A stretch of 64,000 nucleotides of DNA from Thelephora terrestris (lineage: Eukaryota > Basidiomycota > Agaricomycetes > Thelephorales > Thelephoraceae). Location: NCBI GenBank assembly GCA_015956445.1, contig WIUZ02000006.1, forward strand, positions 1,364,001 through 1,428,000, read 5' to 3'. The notes under the pieces are model-generated. The model was not told the DNA's origin and searched no databases. It worked only from the letters and a program-made list of their open reading frames with translations. The position numbers and the translations under genes are program-made. Below, piece after piece: positions 45,106-55,166 of this stretch (positions within the stretch are counted from its first letter, which is position 1; each line of letters begins with the position of its first letter).

Positions 45106-46718
45106 CTCCTGTACTTGATAGACCAAGCAATCAATCAGCAGCGTTCCCTCTCTCTCTTCCTCTCTCTCTCTCTCTTCTGAGGCCTAGCAGCGTTGCTACG
45201 GTCCTCCCTTCGGTTCCCTCGTCGTCTCGCCCTTGTTCTTGTTGTCCCTCTGGTCTCTCATGTCCCGCTGGTGTCCCAATTTCTGACTCTGTTGTCCCGA
45301 CGTATCCCGATGTTTCCCTTTGTTTGTTATCGGTAGTTTCGTTCTCTGGCTTTCCCGTTGTCCTCCGCCTCGTTCTCCCGTTCGTATCCCGACTTTCCCT
45401 CTTGCTGTTCATTCGCTTCCCGCAGATTCCCTAGAGGCTCACGCCTCTGAACCGAGGACCCGACCTTCTAACTGCCATCTCTGCCCTCTCGGACTCCGAA
45501 GGCTTTGTGGCTAGTTCATCGGTTTAACCAATAAGGGTTTATCCCTACAACAGAATTGATGACTCCACCAGTTGATCGACTGGACGCTCGAAGTGTTCTA
45601 ATATGAACGCTGGGGTTCTATAGTTACGAGGCGCAGTTGACGCGCAGAGCGGGAGGGAGAGCAGATGGGGATGTCTTGAATCAAACAAGAAACTCTGACT
45701 TGGCCTTAACTGCAACTGGGCTGAGAAGGGCAGAGGATTTCCTGAGGTAACAAAACTAAGGTACTACGATACAGCCACAGTTGCTACTTATACTAAAGGA
45801 GTGGCCATGACGTCAATACCCTAATATACCCTTATCAAGCCGGAACAAAGGGAGATAAGGAGTGTGTGAACGCTAAGTAAGGGAAGCGAACAAATATAAC
45901 GCGTGGGAGAATAAAAGACAAAGGGCCTTACTAGCGTGTGAAGGATTGCATAAGAGATAAGAAATGTCCGCATGAAACATAGGGGTAAAGATAACACTAG
46001 TCCTAAAAGAAATAGGGGCATAGGGGTCATTAAAGTTCGTACCTGGGGATCACACCCAAGGGTCAGGTGGAAACCTCTCATTGCTTCATGCAATTTTCGA
46101 GCAGCTCAGAGATAAGGGACCATGCATCATCCCTTGTTGTCTGTAGGCGGTAACAGCATCATGGACTAGTGGCAACCTCAACGTACGTCCGAACATGAGG
46201 AGGTCGGGCATAGACTCATGGGACATGAGGGATTACAGATTCACCGGTGTTTCACACTAGCAGCTACTCCACATTTGCTGGGCTAAACAAAAGGAGTCTA
46301 AGGCACTCCTTCCGAATAACGGCAATTCCTTCCTCCGGTTAGGAGACTGTGATGTGACTGTCCACGTGTGTGATCAGGGTCCAGGGTTGATCGTAATCGT
46401 AAAGTCATGAGGGGTCGTAAAAGGGGGTTCGTGATGTCATAAAGGGGTCATCAGGGTCTTGAGACCTATTTTTAGTGCGCGCACGTTCTAGGTGTTCTGG
46501 AACGAAGTTCTTCCAAGGCCGTCCTGCGGGCTGAGGTGTCAGCTTGATGTAGTAAGCCAACGATGATGGTACAGGGGCGGAAGTTGATGTGACCCAGACC
46601 AATGAGGTTTGTCGAGGTAGGTCACGTGAAGGATCACCAATCTAGGCTATAAGAAGGACGTCTTCTTGGAGCCATCCTTGATCAGCAACACCAGCAACTT
46701 CCCCATCATCTTACCAAC

Positions 46719-46850
46719 ATGTCTTTCCCAAACAACCACACCTACAAAGTCGCCAACGGCATCTCCACCATCTCTCGCATTGACCGTCATGCCGCTGCTC
46801 GCAAGACCTATGCCTGTGCGGCGGGGACTCACTATACCACTGATGACCAG
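46719..46850 (+). pseudogene. Orphan first exon of the element gene (element 2)
   Basis: Encodes MSFPNNHTYKVANGISTISR..TTDDQ (44 codons) followed by a GTATGG donor, nearly identical to exon 1 of the gene in element 1 (61908-61777). The later exons are absent because homology stops about 20 bp into the intron. TATAAG at 46648 and the leader are retained. Confidence 0.8.
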
Positions 46851-46870
46851 GTATGGGGGAGACCTAGAGC

Positions 46871-47190
46871 GGAGGTCGGGCCTAGACTCATGGGACATGA
46901 GGGATTACAGATTCGCCGGATCCACTAAAGGTCTCCTTATTACCCACATTCTCCCTAGTATATGATTTCCTTTACCGCTGTTTAGTCCGACCAAGGTACC
47001 ATTCAATTAGCAAACCAAGACCGAGAAGGAGGATGGGGAAGGAAGGACAGAAACAAGGGCAATAAGAGGAACGTGCTGAGGGCCTTAGCCTTACTACAAC
47101 ACCAATTACAACCCATTCTGCCTGAGGGCCATACCACCTTCCACTCGCCTCACAGATTGCAATGTGTAACATAGGTTTAATTACCTCAAC
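46871..47190. other. Spacer between element 2 and LTR C
   Basis: 320 bp. The first about 46 bp (TCGGGC.TAGACTCATGGGAC..) repeat a segment at about 46199-46245 inside element 2. The rest matches nothing recognised and holds no gene. Confidence 0.45.
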
Positions 47191-48201
47191 TGAACTAGCC
47201 ACAAAGCCTTCAGAGTCCGAGAGGGCAGAGATGGCAGTCAGAAGGTCAGGTCCTCGGTTTAGAGGCGTGGGCCTCTAGGGAATCTGTGGGAAGTGAACAA
47301 AGAGTGAGAGGAAAAGTCAGGATGTGAACACAAGAACTAGGCCAAAGAGAACAAGAGAGTCAGGAAACAAAACTACTGATAATCAACTAAGGGAAACATC
47401 AGGAAACATCAGGACAACAGAGCCGAAAAGCGGGACACCAGCAGGACACAAGAGACCAGAGGGATGACTAGGACGAGAGCAAGATGACAAGGGAGGACCG
47501 TAGCAACGCTGCTAGGCCTCAGAAAGAGAGAAAGAGAGAGAGAGGAAGAGAGAGAGAGGGAACACTGCTGATTGATTGCTTTGCCTATCAAATACAGGGG
47601 CCTTTATATACAATGCTAAGGGCTCTGAGAACAAAGGGAAACAAGGGGAACGAACCAAAATGATGTCAAAAGACCTAATGACGAGTCTATGACATAGGGA
47701 AGGCGGGGGATCGAAGGGAACAATGAAGGAAAGGAATGTGGTTGAAAAATGAACCAGAGGGAAGTCTAGAGTCGAGAGCGATGCGATCAATTGAGACGTG
47801 ATCGGGACACAGGGAATGGAGATAGGGAAATGAAAGCTAAAGGTACGAGACATGCCGAAAAGTCGGGACAGGATCGGGACTGATCGGGACATGATCAGGA
47901 GAGAACATGTGGGAAATAAAGTTCAAGGGAAACTAAATACTAAGGAACGCAGGTCATGGGTTGCAGGTTGAGGGGCACAGGTTGCAGGTCTAAGTTGCAG
48001 GTTGCAGGTCGAAAGGGAAATCATTGGGACGTCACAAAGGGGGATAAGGAGAGAAGGGGGTGTGGCGAAGCGAAGGGACAGGCAAGTCCTCGTCAGGACA
48101 GTCGGGAATGCTGAGGAATGACTTATAGACCTTGAGCAGCGGTTGCCAATAGTCGAGAGAGGATTGTGATTCTGGATGCTGTCCGAAATATGGTCACAAC
48201 A
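47191..48201 (-). mobile_element. Solo LTR (copy C)
   Basis: Minus strand: starts TGTTGTGACCATATTTCGGA at 48201 and ends GGCTAGTTCA at 47191; clearly homologous to LTR B across its length (for example the GATTCCCTAGAGGC and CTCGGACTC.GAAGGC stretches near the 3' end) but diverged. The flanks do not form a matching 4-bp repeat (CAAC on the left, CTGC on the right), unlike copies A and B. Inference: one side was rearranged, or this LTR is the product of recombination between elements. Confidence 0.82.
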
Positions 48202-48370
48202 CTGCACAATAGACTAGCATTGAAAAAAAAACCTTTAAGTTATATTTCCATCCCACCATTGACATGCTGACTCTAATCTCTTCTATTGTAATTGTAATTG
48301 GAACATTGCAATAGATTTGAGAAAGCTCCATGTCAAACATACCCTTCAGGATACTTATCTAGCTAACTGG
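48202..48370. other. A/T-rich 3' flank of the Tnp2 gene
   Basis: 169 bp from the LTR C boundary to the transposase stop. Contains a run of 9 A and GTAATTGTAATTGGAAC. No clear CACTA-type terminal repeat could be fixed here. Confidence 0.4.
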
Positions 48371-51300
48371 CTAGTGCCCCTCATCACCTAGCTCTTCACA
48401 TATTGCACAAGCTAACTTCCCACTCCGATCTATGATTGCCCAAGAGTTTCCCCCTGCCTTTACTCGCCCAACTAGGCACTGGACTGCTGTGATGTCAGTG
48501 ACATCAAATGATTCCCTCTGCCTTGAAAAGAAATGGATATCAAGGCCAACCAATTGGGGGTCATCTTCTTTTAGATCACATCTGTGGATCAGTGCAAAGA
48601 TAGAGTCAGTTGGTCCTGAAGGCTGGAGGTCTGTGCTGTTTCTGGGCAAACTAATGGTGAGGATGTGTTGCAGTCTCCCATAGCGGGTCACTGCTTGGCC
48701 ATTGATGTCAAGCACCCCATACTGAAGAGACATGAGAGAAAGATACAAGTGGAGAGTGGAAACTGAAGACCCACTCTGATATATGCACTGTCTCTCAAAT
48801 CCCTTCCACTACAATGAGCACCAGTACACATGAGGTCCCCAGCTTCTGAGTCAATCCTCTTGACCTTTTTCCACTCCTGGAGACTTGCAGAGTTCAAGCA
48901 TTCAGCCATTACAGCTGATGGGAGCTTGAGCCTTGAGAACCACTCTTTAATGGCTCTATCCACAGCTGGGATGAACCCTGTGCTTTGCTGTTTATGGAGA
49001 GACTTTGACAGTTGGCATTTTCCCACAAGTTCACAGGACTCATCTGTCCAGGTAGTAGTCAGATGCAGTTACAGGTATATGATGATACTCACAACCACTG
49101 AACCTCTGATGCTGGGCCATACTGCTTGGTAGTTTGAACTGGAGTTCATTGTGGATGTTGTAGATGCTTCCAATGTGCCAGAGAGTCGCCCAATCCAGGA
49201 GATGCCGGTCGAGGTTGCTGTAGGGATAGCGCTTGCCAGTTATTCCGATCTGCTTCAGGTAACCACAGAACCGCTCCATAGGAAATGCCCAATAACACCA
49301 AACTGGTCCCCAGCCCTTGATGCAGTCTGCAATGTGGAGAAGGCTATGGATTGGAAGGGTGCAGACTGGGAGGCGTTTGAGATCATCCTGATAATAAATT
49401 CTGCTTCTATCAGAATCTTTCTTGAGTTGAATAGAGGGACTTTTTACCTTCTATAGTCCTCAACCCATTCTCTGAAGCCTGCCCGGAGTTCTTGGATCTC
49501 AGATGCAGAGATCTCAAACTGCAAACAGATTTGAAGGAGGTGGACCAGCTTGATGAAGTGGGTAAAGTATTCAGGCTTCTTGAACTGGTTTCGTAGGAGG
49601 ACTGGGGCAAGGTACAGTGTCCAGAATGACCACATGTCAGCTGAAAGGTATGAACCCTTCTTTGAGACATCAGGAATATGTGGGGAATATGCTGAGGGAA
49701 TGGTTGATACAGAAGCTGCTCCACTGGCACCAATAGCCTTCCATGAACTGGCACTGATCTGGTAACTCTCCTTCCCTTCACCAATCCCCTTGTAATTGCC
49801 AGTCCAGAGGCCAACAAGGGTCTTGATAACATTCTCCCAGATGATATGCATGAAGTCAAGAGGGAAGGATTGAGGGAAAGAAAGTGAATCAAGTGTTGAC
49901 AAGAGGGGGGTTCCTTTGATACCAGTCTCCTTGGCTATCCTGTTTGCAGCTGCAACACTCTCTGCCTCATCAACTCTCCTAGCGTCAGCCATAAGTTCCA
50001 CATGAGTTCGGCCAAGGTTGGTAAGATCGGTGGTGAGGGGAACATAGTGTGTTTTGTTGTTGTCATCAGGAATGGGGATGGCCACAATCTTGCAGTTCCT
50101 ACATGGTGAGATGCCATTGACACCCTTCATATTCATCAGCATTGCGACAGCTGGAAAATCGCCAAAAAGGATGATAAGGAAAGCATGGAAGAGGAATGTG
50201 TTCCTGAGCTGGATGTCATAAGCTTCAACACCCTTAGCAAGGCGGAAGAGCTCTTCATGCAGGGGGATAAGGAATGAGTCCATATTGGCTGGTTTGTTTG
50301 GGCCAGGGATAACGCCAAGTGCAAGGATGTGCCCAATGTGGACACGGAGTTCGGGAGGGAGATTATAAACAAAGACAATGAGGGGCCAAGCCGTTGCCTG
50401 ACCGCGGGTGAAGATTCCATAACCATCTGTTGATAAACCAAGTGCAATGTCTCGGTCGTCCTCAAAGTAGTTGGCAGGTGGGTTAATTGGCCTGCCATGG
50501 ACAGTAATTGGTGTTGACCGCAGCTGTTGGTAGTACTCGCCATCAAATATGTCAGAGAATGTGCCAGTAGAATGTGCCCGCAAACTCCGATACCACATGA
50601 GATCTGCCATATGGACACTTTCGACAAAGGCGCGTAACCACGGGATGAGTGGGATGTAGAGGAATTGCCATCGAGGGTGGGGTTTTTCATGTGAATCGTG
50701 TCCGCTGAATCGTGGTTCGTCACAATGAGGGCATTTGTCCAAGGAGCTATAAGGCCCAGCAAAGCAGATGTGGGAATTGATGCAGCAGTCGTATCGCACT
50801 GGTTCAATTCCTGCAAGCGCTCTTGCACGGGCGCGGAGGACATAGTCTGAGGGCAAATCATCACTGACAAAGCCAGAGAGTCCTTGTGGGATCGCAGAAA
50901 ACATCCGCTTGGAAACCCCGGACCGAAGAAACCAGGCAAACGCTTTGCAGATTGAGATGTCGTAGTCATGGATGTTCCCCTCTGTATAATGTGGTGAACA
51001 CTTCGGTGCATAATTCCAAGACCTGCAGCTGACCATATTCAATATCCTCAAGGTTCTCATGCTCATGGTCCTCGTGCTCGCGAAGCTCCTCCTCCTCCAA
51101 AAATAAACTTTCAACATCTTCATCATATGGCTCTGGTGAACCTGGGCCTTCTAGGTCAACATCAGAGTCAAAGTCGTTGTCAAAAATCTGCTGGCGATGT
51201 GAAGGGGGGTGGAGATGAGGGTTGGGGGTCGTTTGTGGGGGTGGAAGTGATTCATGGGATAAGATGGTGTTGTCAAGATCCATGTCGCTGTCGAAATCAG

Positions 51301-51490
51301 CATGCACAGGAGCCGACACAGGTCCGAAGATACTCTCGGCCGTTATCGGGGGGATCAGGTCCGTGGCGTAGGCAGGAGAGCGACCAAGAGACTCAAGATA
51401 TTGCTCTCGTTCCATGTCCTCTCTATGTTTCTTTGCCACAAGTGGAGTGACCATCTCGCCACAACACTGGCAAAGGACTTTTCGAGGCAT
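48371..51490 (-). CDS. Tnp2-type (CACTA/EnSpm) transposase
   Basis: Role: catalytic transposase of CMC-superfamily DNA transposons. Seen: ATG 51490; a zinc-finger-like start PRKVLCQCCGEMVTPLVAKK; an acidic linker; an intron at 50982-51033; then the Tnp2 core (GIEPVRYDCCINSHICFAGP, KCPHCDEPRFSG, ADLMWYRSLRAH, FEDDRDIALGLSTDGYGIFT, SPCRNCKIVAIPIPDDN, FPLDFMHIIWENVIKTLVGL). Further exons give VCTLPIHSLLHIADCIKGWG, FPMERFCGYLKQIG and a final YGVLDINGQAVTRYG..ICEELGDEGH. Five exons join in frame with GT..AG sites and no internal stops, so it may be active. The CCIN..C..AGP and DFMH motifs are, as I recall, typical of fungal Tnp2. Element ends were not found, so autonomy is unproven. Confidence 0.88.
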
Positions 51491-52783
51491 TTTTGTGGCC
51501 AGCAGGCACAGAGAAGTGGCACTGGTCGTCGATGGACGGAGGTTGCACGTGGGAACCGATTGGCGATGGGAATAAAATCATGGCTAAGTCCCCAGATCTC
51601 CTGCGCCCATTCTTCATCCTCACGATCATCTTCTCTCATAAAAAGTACAAGACTCCAGGACCGATATGACACGAGAGACCCGCCAGAAAAACACGGCACA
51701 AGGCAACTCGAGGAACGAAAATCCACCCTGAAGGTCTCAACGGGAGAGTGTGAGAGGAAGGGGGAGAAGTCGAGGCGTTCGCGGTACCAACGTTGCGCGG
51801 TATGTGCAGGATACCCTCATCCTGTTGTCAATGACTTACAACTCACTGTTCAGAATTGGCGAAGATCATCCACCGCCTGTGGCCGATGAAGATGTAGTCC
51901 AGCCCCTATTTACTACGGGTGCGGTCACCCACTTCTCAATGATTTTTTATCTACCGGCTCACTCAAGAATCCTCAGCCTCAGCATCCCCTACCCCATCGT
52001 CGTCGAATCCTCGTCGTGACCATCCACCTGATCGGCGGCAATCAGTCGCACCCACAAACCTGATCCGGAACACTCCTTTCGGCGAACCATTTCTCCCACT
52101 CCAGATGCCAGCACCCTCACAGACTTCATCCCACCCAACAGATCCTTCACCACTACAACAAACTGGACCACTTTCAACCCCCCTACACAGTTCCCTACAG
52201 CCCCTCTCCCCACCCCGTCGTTCGATCCAACCGAGACCGACACGAACCCGCCGACAGATCCCAAAGAAGCACGGGAAAAAACCAAAGGGACTTGCAAAGG
52301 AAGGGTTGAAGAAAATGATGAACCTTCAGACTACTACGGAACAGAGGAATGCTTACAATCATTTCCGGGTCAGCACATCACAAAAACAGTTTTTTTGCAA
52401 AGTGCGAAAGTCGATCAAAGTGAAAAAAGCCACCAAAAAGTCCCTGGAAAACCGCAAAAGTGGATGAAGGTGCCAAAGTCGACAAAGTAAAAAAGCAAAC
52501 CACGCATGGCACGTGCTCAGGACTTGGACTCTGCACGGATTTCCCATTCGACCATTGAAGCCGACGTCCGTGCGTGGGGAAATTCTGAATATAGTCAGAC
52601 AAAGTGAGTCTTCCTCGTTCCCTTTCTTCCACATCACATCGGAGACGCAAAAAGGCTTTCTACCCAGTCCGGGCTGCTGTTACCTTGGACGAGTCCGCCG
52701 TCGTCCGGAGAAAGCGGCGTAGAAGCATTAGCCCAGTGTGCAGAATGATCGAGGTCATTCCTTGGCCTTGACCATCACCTGCC
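51491..52783. other. Upstream region of the Tnp2 gene; weak frames and AAAGT-rich motifs
   Basis: 1.3 kb. Plus-strand frames at 51830-52016 and a Pro/Thr-rich one up to about 52490 are protein-like in places (PTPSFDPTETDTNPP) but lack a convincing start or splice structure. 52385-52495 is dense in AAAGTG/AAAGTC and AAAAGT, resembling the 1000-1220 stretch in inverse. Could be the far end of the CACTA element; no gene is claimed. Confidence 0.4.
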
Positions 52784-53460
52784 ATGTCCGTCCGCGACCG
52801 CTCGACCTCCCCACACTCTCTGCGATAAAGATGTCAAAATGGGTGCGTCATCCAACCATGGAAAAGGCAACCTTTGAACAAGCTCAACAAGCCGGGCTCA
52901 AAAGTTGTGGTTGTTACCAACTTGACGAGGAACGTCGCTCAGGAACGCCTTCAAATGATATTTGGATTTTATGGTGAGTTTGTCAGGCTCAATTTACTGT
53001 TGTTTGGAAAATGTGCATCCGAGCTTCCACCTTTTCCATGCAAACATTGTTTTGGGACTCACGCGATTATTCTAGCTGCTCAAAAAGCCTTCTCCCACAC
53101 GAACGGCAGTCAACTCGATGGTGCAACGCTCAAGGTCGAGCTCTCTGACCTCCCAATCCATCCTCAACGCATGTCCTGTTCACCCCTTCCTCGCATACAC
53201 AATGGGCACGGTGGTGATGGTAGAGCAAGCCAGGACGCGCGTTCGTGCTCATGTTCGCGGTTGCGTAGGCGTTCGCGCTCACGTCCCGAGTCACGAACGT
53301 GTACATGCTCACGTTCTCGGTCGCGTGTGTGTTCGTTCTCGGTCACGTACGTGTTCGTTCTCGGTCGCATATGTGTTTGTTCTCGGTTGCGTACGTGTTC
53401 TTGGTCTCACTCTTGGTCTTGTTCATGTTCCCCATGGTACACAAGGAGGCATGATACCTA
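52784..53460 (+). pseudogene. Decayed RRM + SR-repeat gene fragment (RNPS1-like)
   Basis: Seen: SVRDRSTSPHSL start-like sequence, then KVVVVTNLTRNVAQERLQMI.FGFYG, an intron (52975-53075), and AAQKAFSHTNGSQLDGATLK (RRM beta1-alpha1 and alpha2-beta4). An Arg/Ser/Cys stretch follows in which CGT/TCX codons drift to Cys and Val (SRLRRRSRSRPESRT). Established: RNPS1 has an RRM of this type (..LTRNV....IFS.YG.. and ..A..A....DG..IDG) plus SR tails. The central RNP1 part of the RRM and its exon are missing and frames change at the start, so this is a broken copy. It lies between AAAGTG-rich blocks at 52.4 and 53.7 kb, as expected for a gene fragment captured by a transposon. Confidence 0.6.
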
Positions 53461-53664
53461 TGAGCCTCCCAGGTTTGGAGGGTGGAAGGGATGGAGGTAG
53501 GTTTGGGTGGACGTGGTTGGTCACTTGCTGCGTCTGTTCTGTAGTAGATCTAGCTACCATTTGTATACTGGTATAGCATGTGGACAATTATCTGATTATT
53601 TTTCTGATAATGAACATGAATCGAAGCAACCAAAGGGTCGAAAGTGGGCAGCGGATTGTGGTCG

Positions 53665-53735
53665 CTTTAGCTGTCTTTGAAGCACTTTCAAATCAGACCC
53701 GCTCCTTCAAAGTGCTTTAAAAGCGGCATGAAACT
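53665..53735. repeat. Inverted repeat hairpin with AAAGTG/CACTTT
   Basis: TTTGAAGCACTTTCAAA is followed after about 14 bases by TTCAAAGTGCTTTAAA: an imperfect hairpin with about 14-bp arms. Further ACTTTCG and CTTTGA motifs continue to 53765. Typical of subterminal regions bound by CACTA accessory proteins; assignment to the Tnp2 element is inference. Confidence 0.55.
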
Positions 53736-53799
53736 TTGAGCATTTTGGGACTTTCGATCACTCGAAAGCTCTCTCAAGAGATCTCTGTTTCTGTGATGC

Positions 53800-55166
53800 A
53801 TGATACTCGATTCCCTCCCCATCACTGATTTCGAGTTCTTTCAGGAGCGTGTTCGGTTCCACATGAAACGGAAAGGCGAAGGAGTGTGGATTGATTTCGA
53901 TAGTGTCCCGAAGCAGCTTACGGACTGGTTGGTCGAAGAGGTCAGTACAACCATACCCCTTCATACCGAGTCTCTGGATGATCAGGTCACAAACGATCCG
54001 CGTGTCCCTTTCATGAACGAGTATGGCCCGTGGGCTGTATTGGACGCGGCAAGGAGAACCGCTGGCAGCTGGCGGCAGGGCCTGTATAGCAAAGGACTCA
54101 AGGAGGTTCCGGAAAATCGATGATACCTGGCCACGAACTCCGCAAAATGAAACCCGAATGCGCCTCGGGGCGCGCGGTTCCCCGCACGGTCATCCAAGCA
54201 TAGTCAGACACAAGCTCTGGACAGCAACGATGACAACGCCAACATCCATGACCACGGCGATGGCAACGACCGCGAGAACGACTGCGAGTTCACCATTCTG
54301 CCACCAGGACCCTCAACCACCACGGACTCAGTTCGCTTCTCCAACTCTGGGAGAGTAGGCTGGGACACTGCACCGTCATCTAACTACCCTAATCATCCAA
54401 CCTCTGGCATATCCCAGCTCCCATTCGTCAACTCAAGACAACCTCCACAGGCTCAAGCACTCTGGGATCCGACCTGCATCCCACCATCCGTCGCACTGAG
54501 CAACATGCATTACTGGGCCAATCCTCCTCCATGTATGTATCTCATCTAACACCATCCGTGTTGAATGGAACCACTACTGATGTTGGAAAGCCCCACTGAG
54601 TTCCAGGTACCCGTTGCATGCAAAACGACAATCACGAGCCCCGGGCAAATGCGAATGGGGTTATGAATCAGGGTCAGAGCACACGCCGTCCTAACCGCTC
54701 ATTTTTCTTATCTCATCTACCGCCCCAGCACCTCAACAACTCTTTGGTCTTGAGGACGTAGGCCAAGGTATCCTACCTGGATACCCAAGCATGTGGAATG
54801 ATTCCCGTGCACCCTGGCCGTACGGCCAGCAGCTGAACACAAACCAAGGTCAGTGAGAGACCACTCTCGTCCTGTATCTCGATGACATCTGCCGTCCTAG
54901 GGTATTCACAGGCCCGCGGCCCAAACAATTCAGAACACGTTATCCTTCACAACCCCGCCCCTCTCCCATGCCAACAATTTCGGTTCGTTCAGTTCGCCCC
55001 GGGAAATGGCAATGTAGACGATGATGGCGGCAGCGATGGCAACGGTGGCTACAGCAGCGACAGCTACGACTATAGCGACAGTGACGATGGCTACGGTGAC
55101 GGCGGCGATGATTATGGTGACAGCAGCGACGGCTACAGCTATGGCGACGGTGATAACGGCCATTGA
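53800..55166 (+). CDS. Spliced gene with Asp/Gly/Ser/Tyr-rich tail, unknown
   Basis: Seen: ATG 53800 (MILDSLPITDFEFFQERVRF). Five exons: 53800-54105, 54199-54532, 54607-54671, 54729-54848 and 54901-55166; most introns are canonical but the first donor is GTTCCG. Segments: RKGEGVWIDFDSVPKQLTDW, YGPWAVLDAARRTAGSWRQ, DNANIHDHGDGNDRENDCEF, LWDPTCIPPSVALSNMHYW, FGLEDVGQGILPGYPSMWND. The last 50 residues are DSYDYSDSDDGYGDGG-like repeats made from GAC/GGC/TAC codons. No family recognised. Exons 2-5 share the ..NQG splice pattern. Alternatively exon 1 is a separate short gene (stop after VPENR). Confidence 0.55.
55016..55165 (+). repeat. GAC/GGC/TAC low-complexity coding repeat
   Basis: About 150 bp of GATGGC, GACAGC and TACGAC/GGCTAC units that encode the acidic Gly/Ser/Tyr tail of the upstream gene in one frame. 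In the reverse frame it encodes an Ala/Val/Ile run, which looks membrane-like but is only a shadow. Confidence 0.7.

Larger units (their letters stand above)
44419..45518 (+). mobile_element. Solo LTR (copy B) inserted in element 2
   Basis: Seen: starts TGTCGTGACC, ends GGCTAGTTCA, flanked by TCGG at 44415-44418 and 45519-45522. Element 1 gives the empty site (minus strand of 63083-63110: ACTTCGTTCGGTTTAAC), which confirms both edges. It has TATATAAAGA at about 45096 and a heptamer array at 44619-44759. 1100 bp. No internal retrotransposon sequence follows, so it is a solo LTR. Confidence 0.88.
44236..46870 (+). mobile_element. TGTCAGG-family element 2: 5' half only, with nested LTR
   Basis: Seen: starts TGTCAGGGCCACTCTACCCC and, after removing the LTR at 44419-45518, is homologous (inverted in the window) to the first about 1.5 kb of element 1 (63276 down to about 61760). 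It includes the TATA box (46647), the leader and coding exon 1. Homology ends just after the exon 1 donor, at about 46870, so the rest of the gene and the 3' end are missing. Preceding bases are telomere-like repeat; no matching target duplication can be identified because the right end is lost. It contains a foreign-looking segment at about 46130-46300 not present in element 1. Confidence 0.75.
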
